This document shows, piece after piece, positions 1 through 8,172 of a stretch of DNA of 64,000 nt. The position numbers were made by a program, and so were the translations under genes. Location of the stretch: the NCBI GenBank assembly GCA_964578835.1, contig CAZOEL010000006.1, positions 1 to 64,000 on the forward strand, given 5' to 3'. Position 1 is the first letter of the stretch. Each line of letters starts with the position of its first letter. The notes under the pieces are model-generated. The model was not told where the DNA came from. It saw nothing but the letters and a program-made list of their open reading frames with translations, and did no database searches. This stretch comes from CAZOEL01 sp964578835. Its GTDB lineage: Bacteria; Desulfobacterota; Syntrophobacteria; Syntrophobacterales; Syntrophobacteraceae.

Positions 1-1140
1 GCGGATGATCTCGGCAATGTCTTTGATCTCCAAAGCCTCGCCGTCCTCCCGGTTCAACCTGCTGTCTTCAAAGTTGGTGATGCAGTAGGGGCACGAGGTG
101 GCGAGCACCTGCGCTCCGGCTTGCGCCGCCTGATCCAACCGAAGGTCCGAGAACCTCTCGCCCTTCATGGTCTCCATCCAGATCCTCCCCCCGCCTCCTC
201 CGCAGCAAAGGCTATCTTTGCCGTGATCTGAAAGCTCTAGGAGCTCGAGGCCCGGGGCCGAGCGGAGCACACTCCTCGGCTCATCGAAGACGCCGTTATG
301 CCGCCCGAGGTAGCACGGGTCGTGGTAGGCCACTTTCTTTGCATACTCTCCTTTGATCTCGAGCCTTCCATCGCGGATGAGCTCGAAAAGATACTGAGAG
401 ATGTGCGCCACCTCGAAGTGGACCATGAACTCGGGGTACTCGTTCTTGAAAGTGTGGTAGCAGTGGGGCGATGAGACCAGGATCCTTTTCACTCCATTAT
501 CTATGAAGGTCTTGATGTTCTCTTTGGCGAGCTTCCTGAATACTTCCTCATCTCCTGTCTTCCTTATGCTCTCCCCGCAGCAGCTCTCTTTGGACCCCAA
601 GATCCCGAACTCGACTCCCGCCTTTTGCAAGACCTCGGCCGTGGCCTTGGCCACCTTTTTCATCCTGGGATCGTAGGAGAGGTAGCAGCCCGGGAAATAG
701 AGGATCTCCATCCCTTCTTCAAAGGGCTTGACTCCAAGGCCTTCGGCCCACTTATCCCTTTTGGACCTGTCCTCATTGAGGGGGTTTCCCTCTCCAACGA
801 GGCTCCCGCTTATGGCGCGGATCGATTTGACGGGCGTGGGGAAGACTCCGTACTCGGTTGCTATGCGCCTCAAGGCCACTCCGGACTCGATCTGCTTCAC
901 CCCTCTCGGGCACCTCTGGGGGCATCTGCCGCAGGTCGTGCACCGCCAGATCTCCTCGCTCTCTATCTCGGTGAGGCCAAAGGTCGCCTGCCGGATGAGC
1001 TTTCTCATGCTAAACTGAGTCACCCGGTTCCACGGGCACACCGTGTCGCAGATCCCGCACTGGTAGCAGTACTTGAAGGCGTCTCCGCCGTTTGCCTTTA
1101 TGACTTCTATGATCTCTTTGTAGGGGGCTACAGTCTCCAC
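1..1140 (-). CDS. bamD: BamD-like (Fe-S)-binding protein, HdrD type (3' end outside window)
   Basis: This is a soluble electron-transfer subunit of the heterodisulfide-reductase HdrD/GlpC type. I read 380 codons on the minus strand from a GTG at 1140, preceded by a GGAG site 8 nt upstream; the frame is still open at base 1. Near the N-terminus are two ferredoxin motifs (CYQCGICDTVCP and CTTCGRCPQRCP). Two CCG-type cysteine domains follow (FPGCYLSY, then ESCCGES; later DPCYLGRH, then LCCGGGGG). It lies 23 nt downstream of the BamC-like gene and is probably translated from the same mRNA. In class II benzoyl-CoA reductase the family member BamD passes electrons between the HdrA-like BamE and the BamBC core. 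The role here is inferred from gene order and similarity. The symbol is provisional because paralogous modules exist. Confidence 0.8.
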   Translation of the reverse strand, partial: METVAPYKEIIEVIKANGGDAFKYCYQCGICDTVCPWNRVTQFSMRKLIRQATFGLTEIESEEIWRCTTCGRCPQRCPRGVKQIESGVALRRIATEYGVFPTPVKSIRAISGSLVGEGNPLNEDRSKRDKWAEGLGVKPFEEGMEILYFPGCYLSYDPRMKKVAKATAEVLQKAGVEFGILGSKESCCGESIRKTGDEEVFRKLAKENIKTFIDNGVKRILVSSPHCYHTFKNEYPEFMVHFEVAHISQYLFELIRDGRLEIKGEYAKKVAYHDPCYLGRHNGVFDEPRSVLRSAPGLELLELSDHGKDSLCCGGGGGRIWMETMKGERFSDLRLDQAAQAGAQVLATSCPYCITNFEDSRLNREDGEALEIKDIAEIIR

Positions 1141-1163
1141 TCGCTTTTCTCCGTGTAAATGTG

Positions 1164-1712
1164 TTAGCCCTTCTTAGCCATGCGGGCAACCGTATCCAGG
1201 ACTTTCTTCAATCCGTACTTGTTCACCAGCGATTCTAATCCAAGCTCCATCTCGCCCCGTGGAATCTCTTCTTCAATTACTTCTTCTTCCCTTTCGAAAT
1301 AGGTCAGGGCGCCAGGATGACATGCTTGTACGCACATCGGCTCCTTCAGAGGCGGAACGTCCTCACACATATCGCATTTGAGAGGAAGACCGGAATCGGG
1401 CTCTTTGAAAGCATCCCTCGACGGGCAGGAGGCAGGGCAGAAAGTACACTCGTCGAACTCTCTGCCTCTAATCACGTAAAGATTTCTCCCGTTGCATTCC
1501 GCCCGGGTATAATCGCCGGCGCGTATCGGAACGAACACATCTCTCGTCTCGTCCATGACCACCATGATCCTGGACCTCGCCGGATTCAAGCTGCTAAATC
1601 TCGGAACAGCGTGAAAAGCGGAGCACGCGAGCTCGCAAGCCTTGCAACCGGTGCACTTGTCAACGTCTACTTTTATTTCTTTTATAATTTTTTTTCTCGA
1701 CCCTACCTTCAC
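1164..1712 (-). CDS. bamC: BamC-like ferredoxin-type electron transfer subunit
   Basis: A 182-residue iron-sulfur protein starting at GTG (1712) behind a GAGGTGG ribosome site. Cysteine groups CTGCKACELAC (about residues 19-29), CTFCPASC (about 91-98) and CDMC with a distal CVQAC (about 113-134) can hold three to four [4Fe-4S] clusters, as in the HycB/BamC family. The C-terminal 45 residues are acidic and helical. It sits 17 nt after the BamB-like gene, the same order as bamB-bamC in Geobacter and Syntrophus. It probably forms a tight complex with the tungsten subunit and passes electrons to the HdrD-like protein. Identification rests on cysteine pattern, size and position. Confidence 0.82.
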   Translation of the reverse strand: MKVGSRKKIIKEIKVDVDKCTGCKACELACSAFHAVPRFSSLNPARSRIMVVMDETRDVFVPIRAGDYTRAECNGRNLYVIRGREFDECTFCPASCPSRDAFKEPDSGLPLKCDMCEDVPPLKEPMCVQACHPGALTYFEREEEVIEEEIPRGEMELGLESLVNKYGLKKVLDTVARMAKKG

Positions 1713-1729
1713 GGCGCCACCTCTTTATT

Positions 1730-3688
1730 TTATTTCTTCGCTGTTTCCGCCGAAGCTTCTATTTCTGATGATGAACCTTCATTCCCTGTAAGAATTCCCC
1801 TTTTGACGAGATCTTCGCCCACGTAGCCAAGGCCCAGTTTGTCCAAAGTTTCCTTTTTGGGAATTCCATCATTGGTCCAGCCCTTGAAATCATAGTAGGC
1901 GCTGAGCAACTGCTGTTCGTACTCATCGTTTCTTACGGCCCAATGGTCCTCGGGCGGCCTTTCATCAGCTCTTCTCAGGCCTCTCCTGTTGTTGATCGCC
2001 CTGATAAGAGTCCGATTCCTCTGGAATACTTCCCATAGTCTGTCTTTATCGAAATTCATCCCGCTCGCCATGGTGATCAGCGGAGGAATATTATGGACGT
2101 GATACCCGGTTCGTCCGCCGAACTGGCCTCTGAATGACGACACAAAGCCACAGAGCCCGAGAGAATCGTCAATGTAGTGCATCGCCTCATTCCAGTCGAC
2201 AATCGCGCAGATGGCGTCAGTGGGCAGGATTTCGCGCTTTTCCCATTCCATGAACCACTTCTTGAATTTTTCGTCAGGAACCGCCTCCCAATTGTCTATG
2301 AATTTCTGTCTTTCTTCTATGGTGCGAAGAGGATCCTGCGGGAAGGAGCCTTCGATCTGAGTGATGCTCATCTTCTCGCCAGTGGCGAGCATGAGGAAAT
2401 AGGGAGGGTTCATCTTGCCGAGCTTGATCGGCAACTGCTCGAATTTCTTGACCGTATTGTGATCGTAGGCTTCTGCTCCGTTGCCGATTCTACGCGCCGC
2501 CCAATAGACGCCGTCTGCCAGGATGTCTCCAATTCCTTCCCTGTGCGCGATTTTATCGAGGAGGTGGAAGAATCTGCCTGGAGTGTCGGCCGGCATTCCC
2601 GGGAAGTCTTTCTCAGTCAAGATGCCGGCTTCAAGAAGCTCGAGCGCAAAGGCGATGACTTGCGGCGTTGAATAGGAGTCGAAGCCCAACTCCTGAGCGA
2701 CGCCAAGAATGTCGTAACTGAAGTCAAGCTCTTGAAAAGCCGCCATATGGTAGGTGTCTTTACCGTAGCATTTGTAGGAATACCTTGGGCGTCCCGGCCA
2801 TTTGATAACATTATGGCAGGTTTTTGGACAGTTATAGCAGCCAGTCTGTCGATCCATGTGATCATATTTCAGATTACGCCAGCGCTCTTCGAGCTCCTTG
2901 CTCCAGAAGCCTCTTCTGCGCACGCGCGCGTTGCCCCAGGCGAAATTGTCGTGATGGAAGCTGTCGTCTTCATCGACAGCCATCCAGTCGCCTACTCCCG
3001 GGTTCTCATAGAACTCTTTTCTTATCTTCATGCAGATTTCAAAGAGCTTGGGATCGGCAATATTGACATCCTTCGTTCCGCGAACGGCTATCGCCTTTAT
3101 GCCCTTGTCTCCCATGACCGGCCCCACGCCTCGAGCCGCGCTCGAGTTGCCGCAATCGATGGAAGCCGTATAGACCCTGTTCTCACCGGCCGGGCCGACA
3201 GCAGCCACCCAGATTCTGTTGTCTTTCAATTCTTCTTTGATGAGCCTGGCGGTTTCCTGAATGCCTTTTCCACGCAGATGACTCGCGTCGCGTATTTCGA
3301 CTTTGTCGTTGTGAATCCAGAGATAGATCAGGTCGGAGGACTTCCCTTTGAAGATTATCTTGTCATATCCGGCATGCTTCAATTCAGGCCCGAAATACCC
3401 GCCCATCAATGAATGTCCGAACAATCCGGTCTGAGGAGAAAAGGTGTTCACGGCGGTGCGATTGGCGCCGGGGACAGGGGTGGCGTTCAGCAGGCCATTG
3501 CTGAATATCAGCAGATTATCGGGAGAGAACGGCTCGGCATCGTGAGGAACCCTTTCCCAAAGAATTTTGGCGGCAGCACCCTGGCCCCCAAGATGAAGCT
3601 CGGTGTCACGCGGATCCGTTTCTACCTTTTCGATGCTTCCCCGGGACAGATCAATTTCTAAATCAAACCCTGTCTCTCCGTACCTCAT
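1730..3688 (-). CDS. bamB: BamB-like tungsten (aldehyde:ferredoxin oxidoreductase family) catalytic subunit
   Basis: A 652-residue AOR-family protein of the length expected for BamB, the active-site subunit of the ATP-independent class II benzoyl-CoA reductase. The start (MRYGETGFDLEIDLSRG) and the segments NDKVEIRDASHL, GDILADGVYWAARRIGNGAE and KGWTNDGIPKKETLDKLGLG agree with the BamB sequence as I remember it. Cys284, Cys287, Cys291 and distal Cys513 form the expected CxxCxxxC...C cluster site. AOR-family enzymes carry a bis-pterin tungsten cofactor. The ATG follows a GAGAGG ribosome site, and a promoter lies about 170 bp upstream. Bam enzymes dearomatise benzoyl-CoA, but related paralogs may act on other acyl-CoAs or aldehydes, so the substrate is not settled by sequence. 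Confidence 0.85.
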   Translation of the reverse strand: MRYGETGFDLEIDLSRGSIEKVETDPRDTELHLGGQGAAAKILWERVPHDAEPFSPDNLLIFSNGLLNATPVPGANRTAVNTFSPQTGLFGHSLMGGYFGPELKHAGYDKIIFKGKSSDLIYLWIHNDKVEIRDASHLRGKGIQETARLIKEELKDNRIWVAAVGPAGENRVYTASIDCGNSSAARGVGPVMGDKGIKAIAVRGTKDVNIADPKLFEICMKIRKEFYENPGVGDWMAVDEDDSFHHDNFAWGNARVRRRGFWSKELEERWRNLKYDHMDRQTGCYNCPKTCHNVIKWPGRPRYSYKCYGKDTYHMAAFQELDFSYDILGVAQELGFDSYSTPQVIAFALELLEAGILTEKDFPGMPADTPGRFFHLLDKIAHREGIGDILADGVYWAARRIGNGAEAYDHNTVKKFEQLPIKLGKMNPPYFLMLATGEKMSITQIEGSFPQDPLRTIEERQKFIDNWEAVPDEKFKKWFMEWEKREILPTDAICAIVDWNEAMHYIDDSLGLCGFVSSFRGQFGGRTGYHVHNIPPLITMASGMNFDKDRLWEVFQRNRTLIRAINNRRGLRRADERPPEDHWAVRNDEYEQQLLSAYYDFKGWTNDGIPKKETLDKLGLGYVGEDLVKRGILTGNEGSSSEIEASAETAKK

Positions 3689-4303
3689 TTTTTCTACCTC
3701 TCTAGGTTAGTAAGCCTTCAATGCTGTATCCAAATGCCTGATCGCTTTTTGCCGTCCGCATATTGCAGCGCCCAAACAACGCGCCGCAGGCCCGCAAACG
3801 CCGAAATATCCCAAGCAGTAGCTCTATTAGATATTCAATTGAGTCAGTAAATACTTTCATTATATGAACCCTATATTCATTATGTGACTCCATCTAAACA
3901 CTCTCTCCGTTTGGTTGTCAAGTTTTTTCTAACATAAAAACACTTGAGGTTCTTCCCACAAAGAGCCAATCGTGAACTGAGCCCTTGGCAAGCAGAAAGA
4001 CGGCTGCGTCCTTGGCAGAACGGGCGCAACTTGAAATCCTCTGAAGAAGAGCTTCCTTTCGCATGATGAAAGCAAAGTCTTGCTGCGCTTCCGCCTAAAA
4101 ATGAAAAAAGAAGCTCAAGCAATCAGCGTCTTAGCTCAGGCAGTCTTCTATTCTTGACTTTATCGGCTGCTCCAGCCAAAAGAGAATGCGCCAACCTGCA
4201 GTTGCGGGAAGCGGAATCAGGATGGAATGAGGAGCAGCCACCGGGCTTATCGCCCGCACATCCTTAGTTGCTTCTCGAGTTCAAACAACATCGCGGGGAA
4301 GTC
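3689..4303. other. Intergenic region between divergent bamB-like and DUF62 genes
   Basis: This 615-bp gap holds the 5' leader and promoter of the bam-like operon (minus strand). No convincing gene is present: the short open frames here lack ribosome sites and recognisable sequence. Toward the right end a TTGACT at 4153 could belong to the plus-strand gene, but no good -10 element goes with it. Confidence 0.6.
3856..3888 (-). promoter_or_regulatory. Promoter of bamB-like operon with two operator-like repeats
   Basis: On the minus strand an exact TATAAT (3864-3859) lies 18 bp from GTCACA (3888-3883), four of six bases matching the -35 consensus. The plus-strand element TTCATTATATGA (3856-3867), part of the palindrome TTCAT-TAT-ATGAA, recurs as TTCATTATGTGA (3876-3887), 20 bp or about two helical turns away. 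One copy covers the -10 and the other the -35, the layout expected for a repressor operator. The start of transcription would be near 3852, giving a leader of roughly 165 nt. Confidence 0.5.
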
Positions 4304-5101
4304 ATGAATCCAAAGATCATTACGCTTCTATCCGATTTCGGCATCAAAGATCATTACGTCGCAGCCATGAAAGGCGTCATTCTTGGGATCTCTCCAGAAG
4401 CTCGCCTGATCGACATTTCCCACATGGCTCCACCTCATGACATTCGCTCCGGGGCATACCTTCTCGCTTCCGTCTGCGACGACTTTCCGAGCGGCGCCAT
4501 ACATCTTGCCGTGATAGACCCGGGAGTCGGCACGGCTCGTAGAGCGATCGTCATTCGCGCGAGAAACCGCCTTTTCGTTGGACCTGACAATGGTCTCTTC
4601 TCATGGATTGTAAAAGAAGGAAGCGGCTGGGAAGCATGGAGCATAGAAAACCGGAAAATGATGCGCGGGAGGGTGAGCTCGACTTTTCATGGGCGGGACA
4701 TCTTTGCTCCTGCAGCCGCATATCTTGCTGAAGGAGCGAGCCCCGAAGATTTCGGCCCGCCATGCGTTCCTCTTATTTCAGAGTGGAGCTCTGCGCGCGC
4801 AAGCGAAAAAGGGCTATTCGGCGAAATCATCTACATTGACCATTTCGGCAACATTATTACAAATATCACCGCGGGCGACCTTGAACATTACGCGCAAGAA
4901 CATCGTTTTGTTGTCTCCGTAGCCAAACGCGAGATTGACGCCATAGTCCGCGCCTACGGCGACTGCGAGATCGGCGCTCTGACGGCTTTGATCGGAAGCA
5001 GCGACCGTCTGGAAATTTCCGTTAATCAAGGGAACGCCGCCAAACTTCTCGATATCCGCCCCGGGGACCAAGTCTCGGTTCATCTGCGTGATTTGCCCTG
5101 A
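4304..5101 (+). CDS. S-adenosyl-L-methionine hydroxide adenosyltransferase (SAM hydrolase, DUF62)
   Basis: A 265-residue DUF62/SAM_adeno_trans protein. Characterised family members hydrolyse SAM to adenosine and methionine using water or hydroxide, and are related to the fluorinase and chlorinase. Family motifs are clear: LLSDFGIKDHYVAAMKG at the N-terminus, IDPGVGT, GPDNGLFSW around residue 90, and HFGNIITNI near residue 180, which opens the C-terminal domain. The in-frame TTG at 4268 would add 12 unlikely residues. ATG 4304 has a GGGGAA ribosome site and begins directly at the conserved fold. The gene stands alone, so its cellular role (SAM homeostasis or detoxification) is unknown. Confidence 0.88.
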   Translation: MNPKIITLLSDFGIKDHYVAAMKGVILGISPEARLIDISHMAPPHDIRSGAYLLASVCDDFPSGAIHLAVIDPGVGTARRAIVIRARNRLFVGPDNGLFSWIVKEGSGWEAWSIENRKMMRGRVSSTFHGRDIFAPAAAYLAEGASPEDFGPPCVPLISEWSSARASEKGLFGEIIYIDHFGNIITNITAGDLEHYAQEHRFVVSVAKREIDAIVRAYGDCEIGALTALIGSSDRLEISVNQGNAAKLLDIRPGDQVSVHLRDLP

Positions 5102-5232
5102 TTTCGCGATGATAATGGCTGCGTCCATCACGACATATGCAGCAGCGAAACCATCAGGCTGCAATGGATAAGGTCAAAGACTCAATTAGGGGATAGGTTA
5201 AGAGAGCATGAGCGCGACTCGAGAATGAACAT

Positions 5233-5259
5233 TTGCTCTTGCCTACAAGGCGTTATAAT
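5233..5259 (+). promoter_or_regulatory. Candidate promoter of the ELWxxDGT-repeat gene
   Basis: An exact TATAAT at 5254-5259 is preceded by TTGCTC (5233-5238) at a short 15-bp spacing. It lies 55 bp before the ATG of the repeat protein. The -35 match is weak. Confidence 0.4.
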
Positions 5260-5313
5260 ATGTGGGAAGATGCGCATGTTTGACTTTACCCTGTAACCGG
5301 ACTGGAGCCAGTC

Positions 5314-8007
5314 ATGAGAGCAAGATCTTCATTCTCTGTGTTCATTCTTCTTTCATTTTTCCTTCTTTTTGCGCGTTTGTCGCCCGTCTACTGCCAGGGT
5401 TTCATCGGCTCCGTCTCCATCGGCGGCGACATTGCTCATGTGGGCGGCAAAATCTTTTTTGCCGGTGATGACGGCGTCAACGGACTCGAGTTGTGGATAA
5501 GCGACGGCACAGGCGCAGGAACAAGATTAGTAAAAGACATCATGCCGGGCTCAGCCGGCTCGAATCCGTCAGGGCTCACCAATGTCAATGGGATTCTGTT
5601 TTTCGCAGCCACAAACGACAAGAATGGAACTGAGCTCTGGAGGAGCAATGGCGCCGAATCGGGCACATTCATGGTCAGGGACGTTCGTCTCGGATCTGCC
5701 GGCTCCTCTCCATCCAATCTCACAAACGTGAACGGCGTTCTTTTCTTTACTGCCGACGACAACATCAACGGCAGAGAGCTTTGGAGAAGCAAGGGTCGAA
5801 GATCAAATACCTCCATAGCAAAGGACGTGCGGCCGGGGCCTTTGGGATCGGATCCCCGGGACTTGATAAACGTTAACGGGACGCTCTTTTTTACTGCGGA
5901 TGATAACATCAACGGCAGAGAAATCTGGAAAAGCAATCAATCGGGCACTTCCATTCTAAGAGATATACGACACGGTCCGAATAGCTCCGAGCCCCAGCAT
6001 CTCACCAATGCCGACGGAGTTCTTTTCTTTACTGCCGACGACGCCATCCACGGCAGAGAGCTCTGGAAATGCCTGGGCTCGTCCTCAAACATCTCCATGG
6101 TTGATGACCTAAATCCCGGGCAGTCGGGATCATCTCCGGATAACCTGACGGGAGTCGGCAAGCGGCTTTTTTTCACGATTGACGACGCACAGCGCGGCAA
6201 TGAGCTATGGATGTTCGACGGCTTTTCCAACCCAGCGATTGTAAAAGATATCATCCCGGGCGTTGAATCCTCGTCTCCCAGGAATCTCATCAACTTGAAC
6301 GACGCTTTGGTTTTTACCGCAGACGACGGCGACAACGGCGTCGAACTGTGGAAAAGTGATGGAAGCAGCTCCGGAACTGTTCTGCTCAAAGATATATTTC
6401 CAGGCGGCTCCTCTGCGCCCGAAAACCTCGTAGAAATGGAGGGAAAGATTTTCTTCACCGCAGATGATGGGGCGACCGGCCGCGAACTGTGGAAAAGCAA
6501 CGGAGAGAGATCGGGGACATCGAGAGTCAAAGATATAAGGCTTGGCCTGGAAGGTTCTGATCCGGACGCCTTATCGAGCAACGGAAGCGGCGACCTTTTT
6601 TTCTTTGCCGATGACGGCTCGGATAACGGCAGACAGCTATGGAAAAGCAACGGCTCCAGCACAGAAACCGAAAAGGTGAAGGACAGCTCGGCTACCGCTT
6701 CTGGCTCTTTTCCCCAGGATTTGACTCCCATCAACAGCCTTTTGTTTTTTTCAGCCGATAATGGGACCAAGGGTAAGGAATTGTGGAGGAGCGACGGAAA
6801 GAAGAAAGGAACGGTTTTAGTGAAAGACATACGCCCGGGCGACCTTGGCTCGGAGCCGGAAGGTTTCACGGAACTGAACGGAATTATTTTCTATGCGGCT
6901 AATGACGGGGTAAAGGGGAGAGAGCTTTGGACAACCGACGGCGCAAAGAAGGGCTCAAAACTCTTTAAAGATATCTGCCAAGGCTCTGGGGGATCATCTC
7001 CTTCCAACTTTTTCGTTGTGCAAGATACCCTTTTCTTCGTTGCCGACGATTGTTCGTCTCATGGCCGCGAGCTCTGGAAAAGCGACGGCACAGTTTCCGG
7101 CACTGAAATAGTGAAAGACATCTTTGTCGGCAAAGAAGGATCATTTCCCAAGAACATGGCCACGCTCAATAATTTGCTGTTCTTCACAGCTGATGACGGC
7201 GCAAACGGCAATGAACTATGGATAAGCGACGGAACCGCGGCGGGAACCATCATGTTGGCTGATATCAATCCCGGCGCAGAGGGTTCTCTTCCCGGCCTCT
7301 TTACTCAAATGGAGGGAAGCCTCTTTTTTGCGGCCAACGATGGGGCGCACGGAGTTGAATTATGGAAGAGCGACGGGACCTCCGGCGGCACGCTCCTGGT
7401 CAAGGATATTCAACTGGGCCCGCACAGCTCCAACCCTGCCGAGCTTTTTGTCTTCAACAATCTTCTTTTCTTCTCGGCCAATGACGGAGAAAGCGGAACG
7501 GAATTATGGGCGAGCGACGGCTCCATAGGCGACGCCAGTCTTTTCAAAGACATCAACCCGGGCCCTAATGATTCCTCCCCGGCCGACTTAGCAGTTGTCA
7601 ACGGCTTCATGATCTTCTCCGCAGATAACGGGGCGGATAATAACGGTAGAGAGCTTTGGAGGAGCAACGGCTCCAAACAGGAGACTCGGATGATTATGGA
7701 CATCAATCCCGGCTCGCCCAGCTCCGCGCCGGCCGATTTAACAGTATCAAATGGTTTGGTGTTCTTCTCCGCAGATGACGGCAAGCAGGGCAGGGAATTA
7801 TGGAAAAGCGACGGCCTGACTTTGGGAACTGAACGCGTAAGAGATATCAACCCCGGTTCGGGAGGCTCCGCTCCCACAAGCCTGGTGAATCTGAATAATG
7901 TGCTTCTCTTCGTAGCGGATGACGGCGTTCATGGCAAAGAGCTGTGGAAGAGCACTGGATCGAGGACAGGCGCCGCCTTGGTAAAAGATATCGTTCCCGG
8001 ACCTTGA
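5314..8007 (+). CDS. Exported ELWxxDGT-repeat protein (18 repeats)
   Basis: An 897-residue secreted protein made almost wholly of one repeat. Residues 1 to about 29 form a signal peptide (basic MRARSS start, a long hydrophobic core, cleavage near VYCQG). I count 18 copies of an approximately 48-residue unit with consensus ELWxSDGTxxGTxxVKDIxPG, then GSxPxxL, then LFFxADDGxNG. The last copy stops after VPGP. Such ELWxxDGT units are expected to fold as beta-propeller blades, and the DDGxxG loops could bind calcium. No sorting domain follows, so it may be periplasmic or released. The function is unknown. Frames open on the opposite strand across this gene are a by-product of its repeats. Confidence 0.85.
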   Translation: MRARSSFSVFILLSFFLLFARLSPVYCQGFIGSVSIGGDIAHVGGKIFFAGDDGVNGLELWISDGTGAGTRLVKDIMPGSAGSNPSGLTNVNGILFFAATNDKNGTELWRSNGAESGTFMVRDVRLGSAGSSPSNLTNVNGVLFFTADDNINGRELWRSKGRRSNTSIAKDVRPGPLGSDPRDLINVNGTLFFTADDNINGREIWKSNQSGTSILRDIRHGPNSSEPQHLTNADGVLFFTADDAIHGRELWKCLGSSSNISMVDDLNPGQSGSSPDNLTGVGKRLFFTIDDAQRGNELWMFDGFSNPAIVKDIIPGVESSSPRNLINLNDALVFTADDGDNGVELWKSDGSSSGTVLLKDIFPGGSSAPENLVEMEGKIFFTADDGATGRELWKSNGERSGTSRVKDIRLGLEGSDPDALSSNGSGDLFFFADDGSDNGRQLWKSNGSSTETEKVKDSSATASGSFPQDLTPINSLLFFSADNGTKGKELWRSDGKKKGTVLVKDIRPGDLGSEPEGFTELNGIIFYAANDGVKGRELWTTDGAKKGSKLFKDICQGSGGSSPSNFFVVQDTLFFVADDCSSHGRELWKSDGTVSGTEIVKDIFVGKEGSFPKNMATLNNLLFFTADDGANGNELWISDGTAAGTIMLADINPGAEGSLPGLFTQMEGSLFFAANDGAHGVELWKSDGTSGGTLLVKDIQLGPHSSNPAELFVFNNLLFFSANDGESGTELWASDGSIGDASLFKDINPGPNDSSPADLAVVNGFMIFSADNGADNNGRELWRSNGSKQETRMIMDINPGSPSSAPADLTVSNGLVFFSADDGKQGRELWKSDGLTLGTERVRDINPGSGGSAPTSLVNLNNVLLFVADDGVHGKELWKSTGSRTGAALVKDIVPGP

Positions 8008-8056
8008 TGGCGTCGGACGCAAGTAGGCGCTGATTGCCGTAATTTGAATTTCTCTT

Positions 8057-8094
8057 CATTGCAGGAGCGGCGGCGTTTTGACGCTCCTGCAATG
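8057..8094. terminator. Bidirectional hairpin between convergent genes
   Basis: CATTGCAGGAGCG (8057-8069) and its exact complement CGCTCCTGCAATG (8082-8094) form a perfect 13-bp stem with a 12-nt loop. It lies between the convergent repeat-protein gene and transporter gene. No U-tract follows, so it may act as an mRNA-end stabiliser as much as a terminator. Confidence 0.6.
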
Positions 8095-8172
8095 AGTCGC
8101 CAAAACCGATTAGCTTCATGGGGCCATTCCCGCACATCCAGCAATGAAGCCCCATCTCCCGAAACGCCTTCT

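Noticed and set aside
625..1158. Plus-strand open frames over the bamD-like gene
   Set aside because: They are shadows of the minus-strand iron-sulfur gene, whose cysteine motifs are unambiguous.
5436..7877. Long minus-strand open frames (up to 310 codons) inside the ELWxxDGT gene
   Set aside because: Their repeating Ser/Pro/Leu sequence is the antisense image of the repeats, and there are no ribosome sites.
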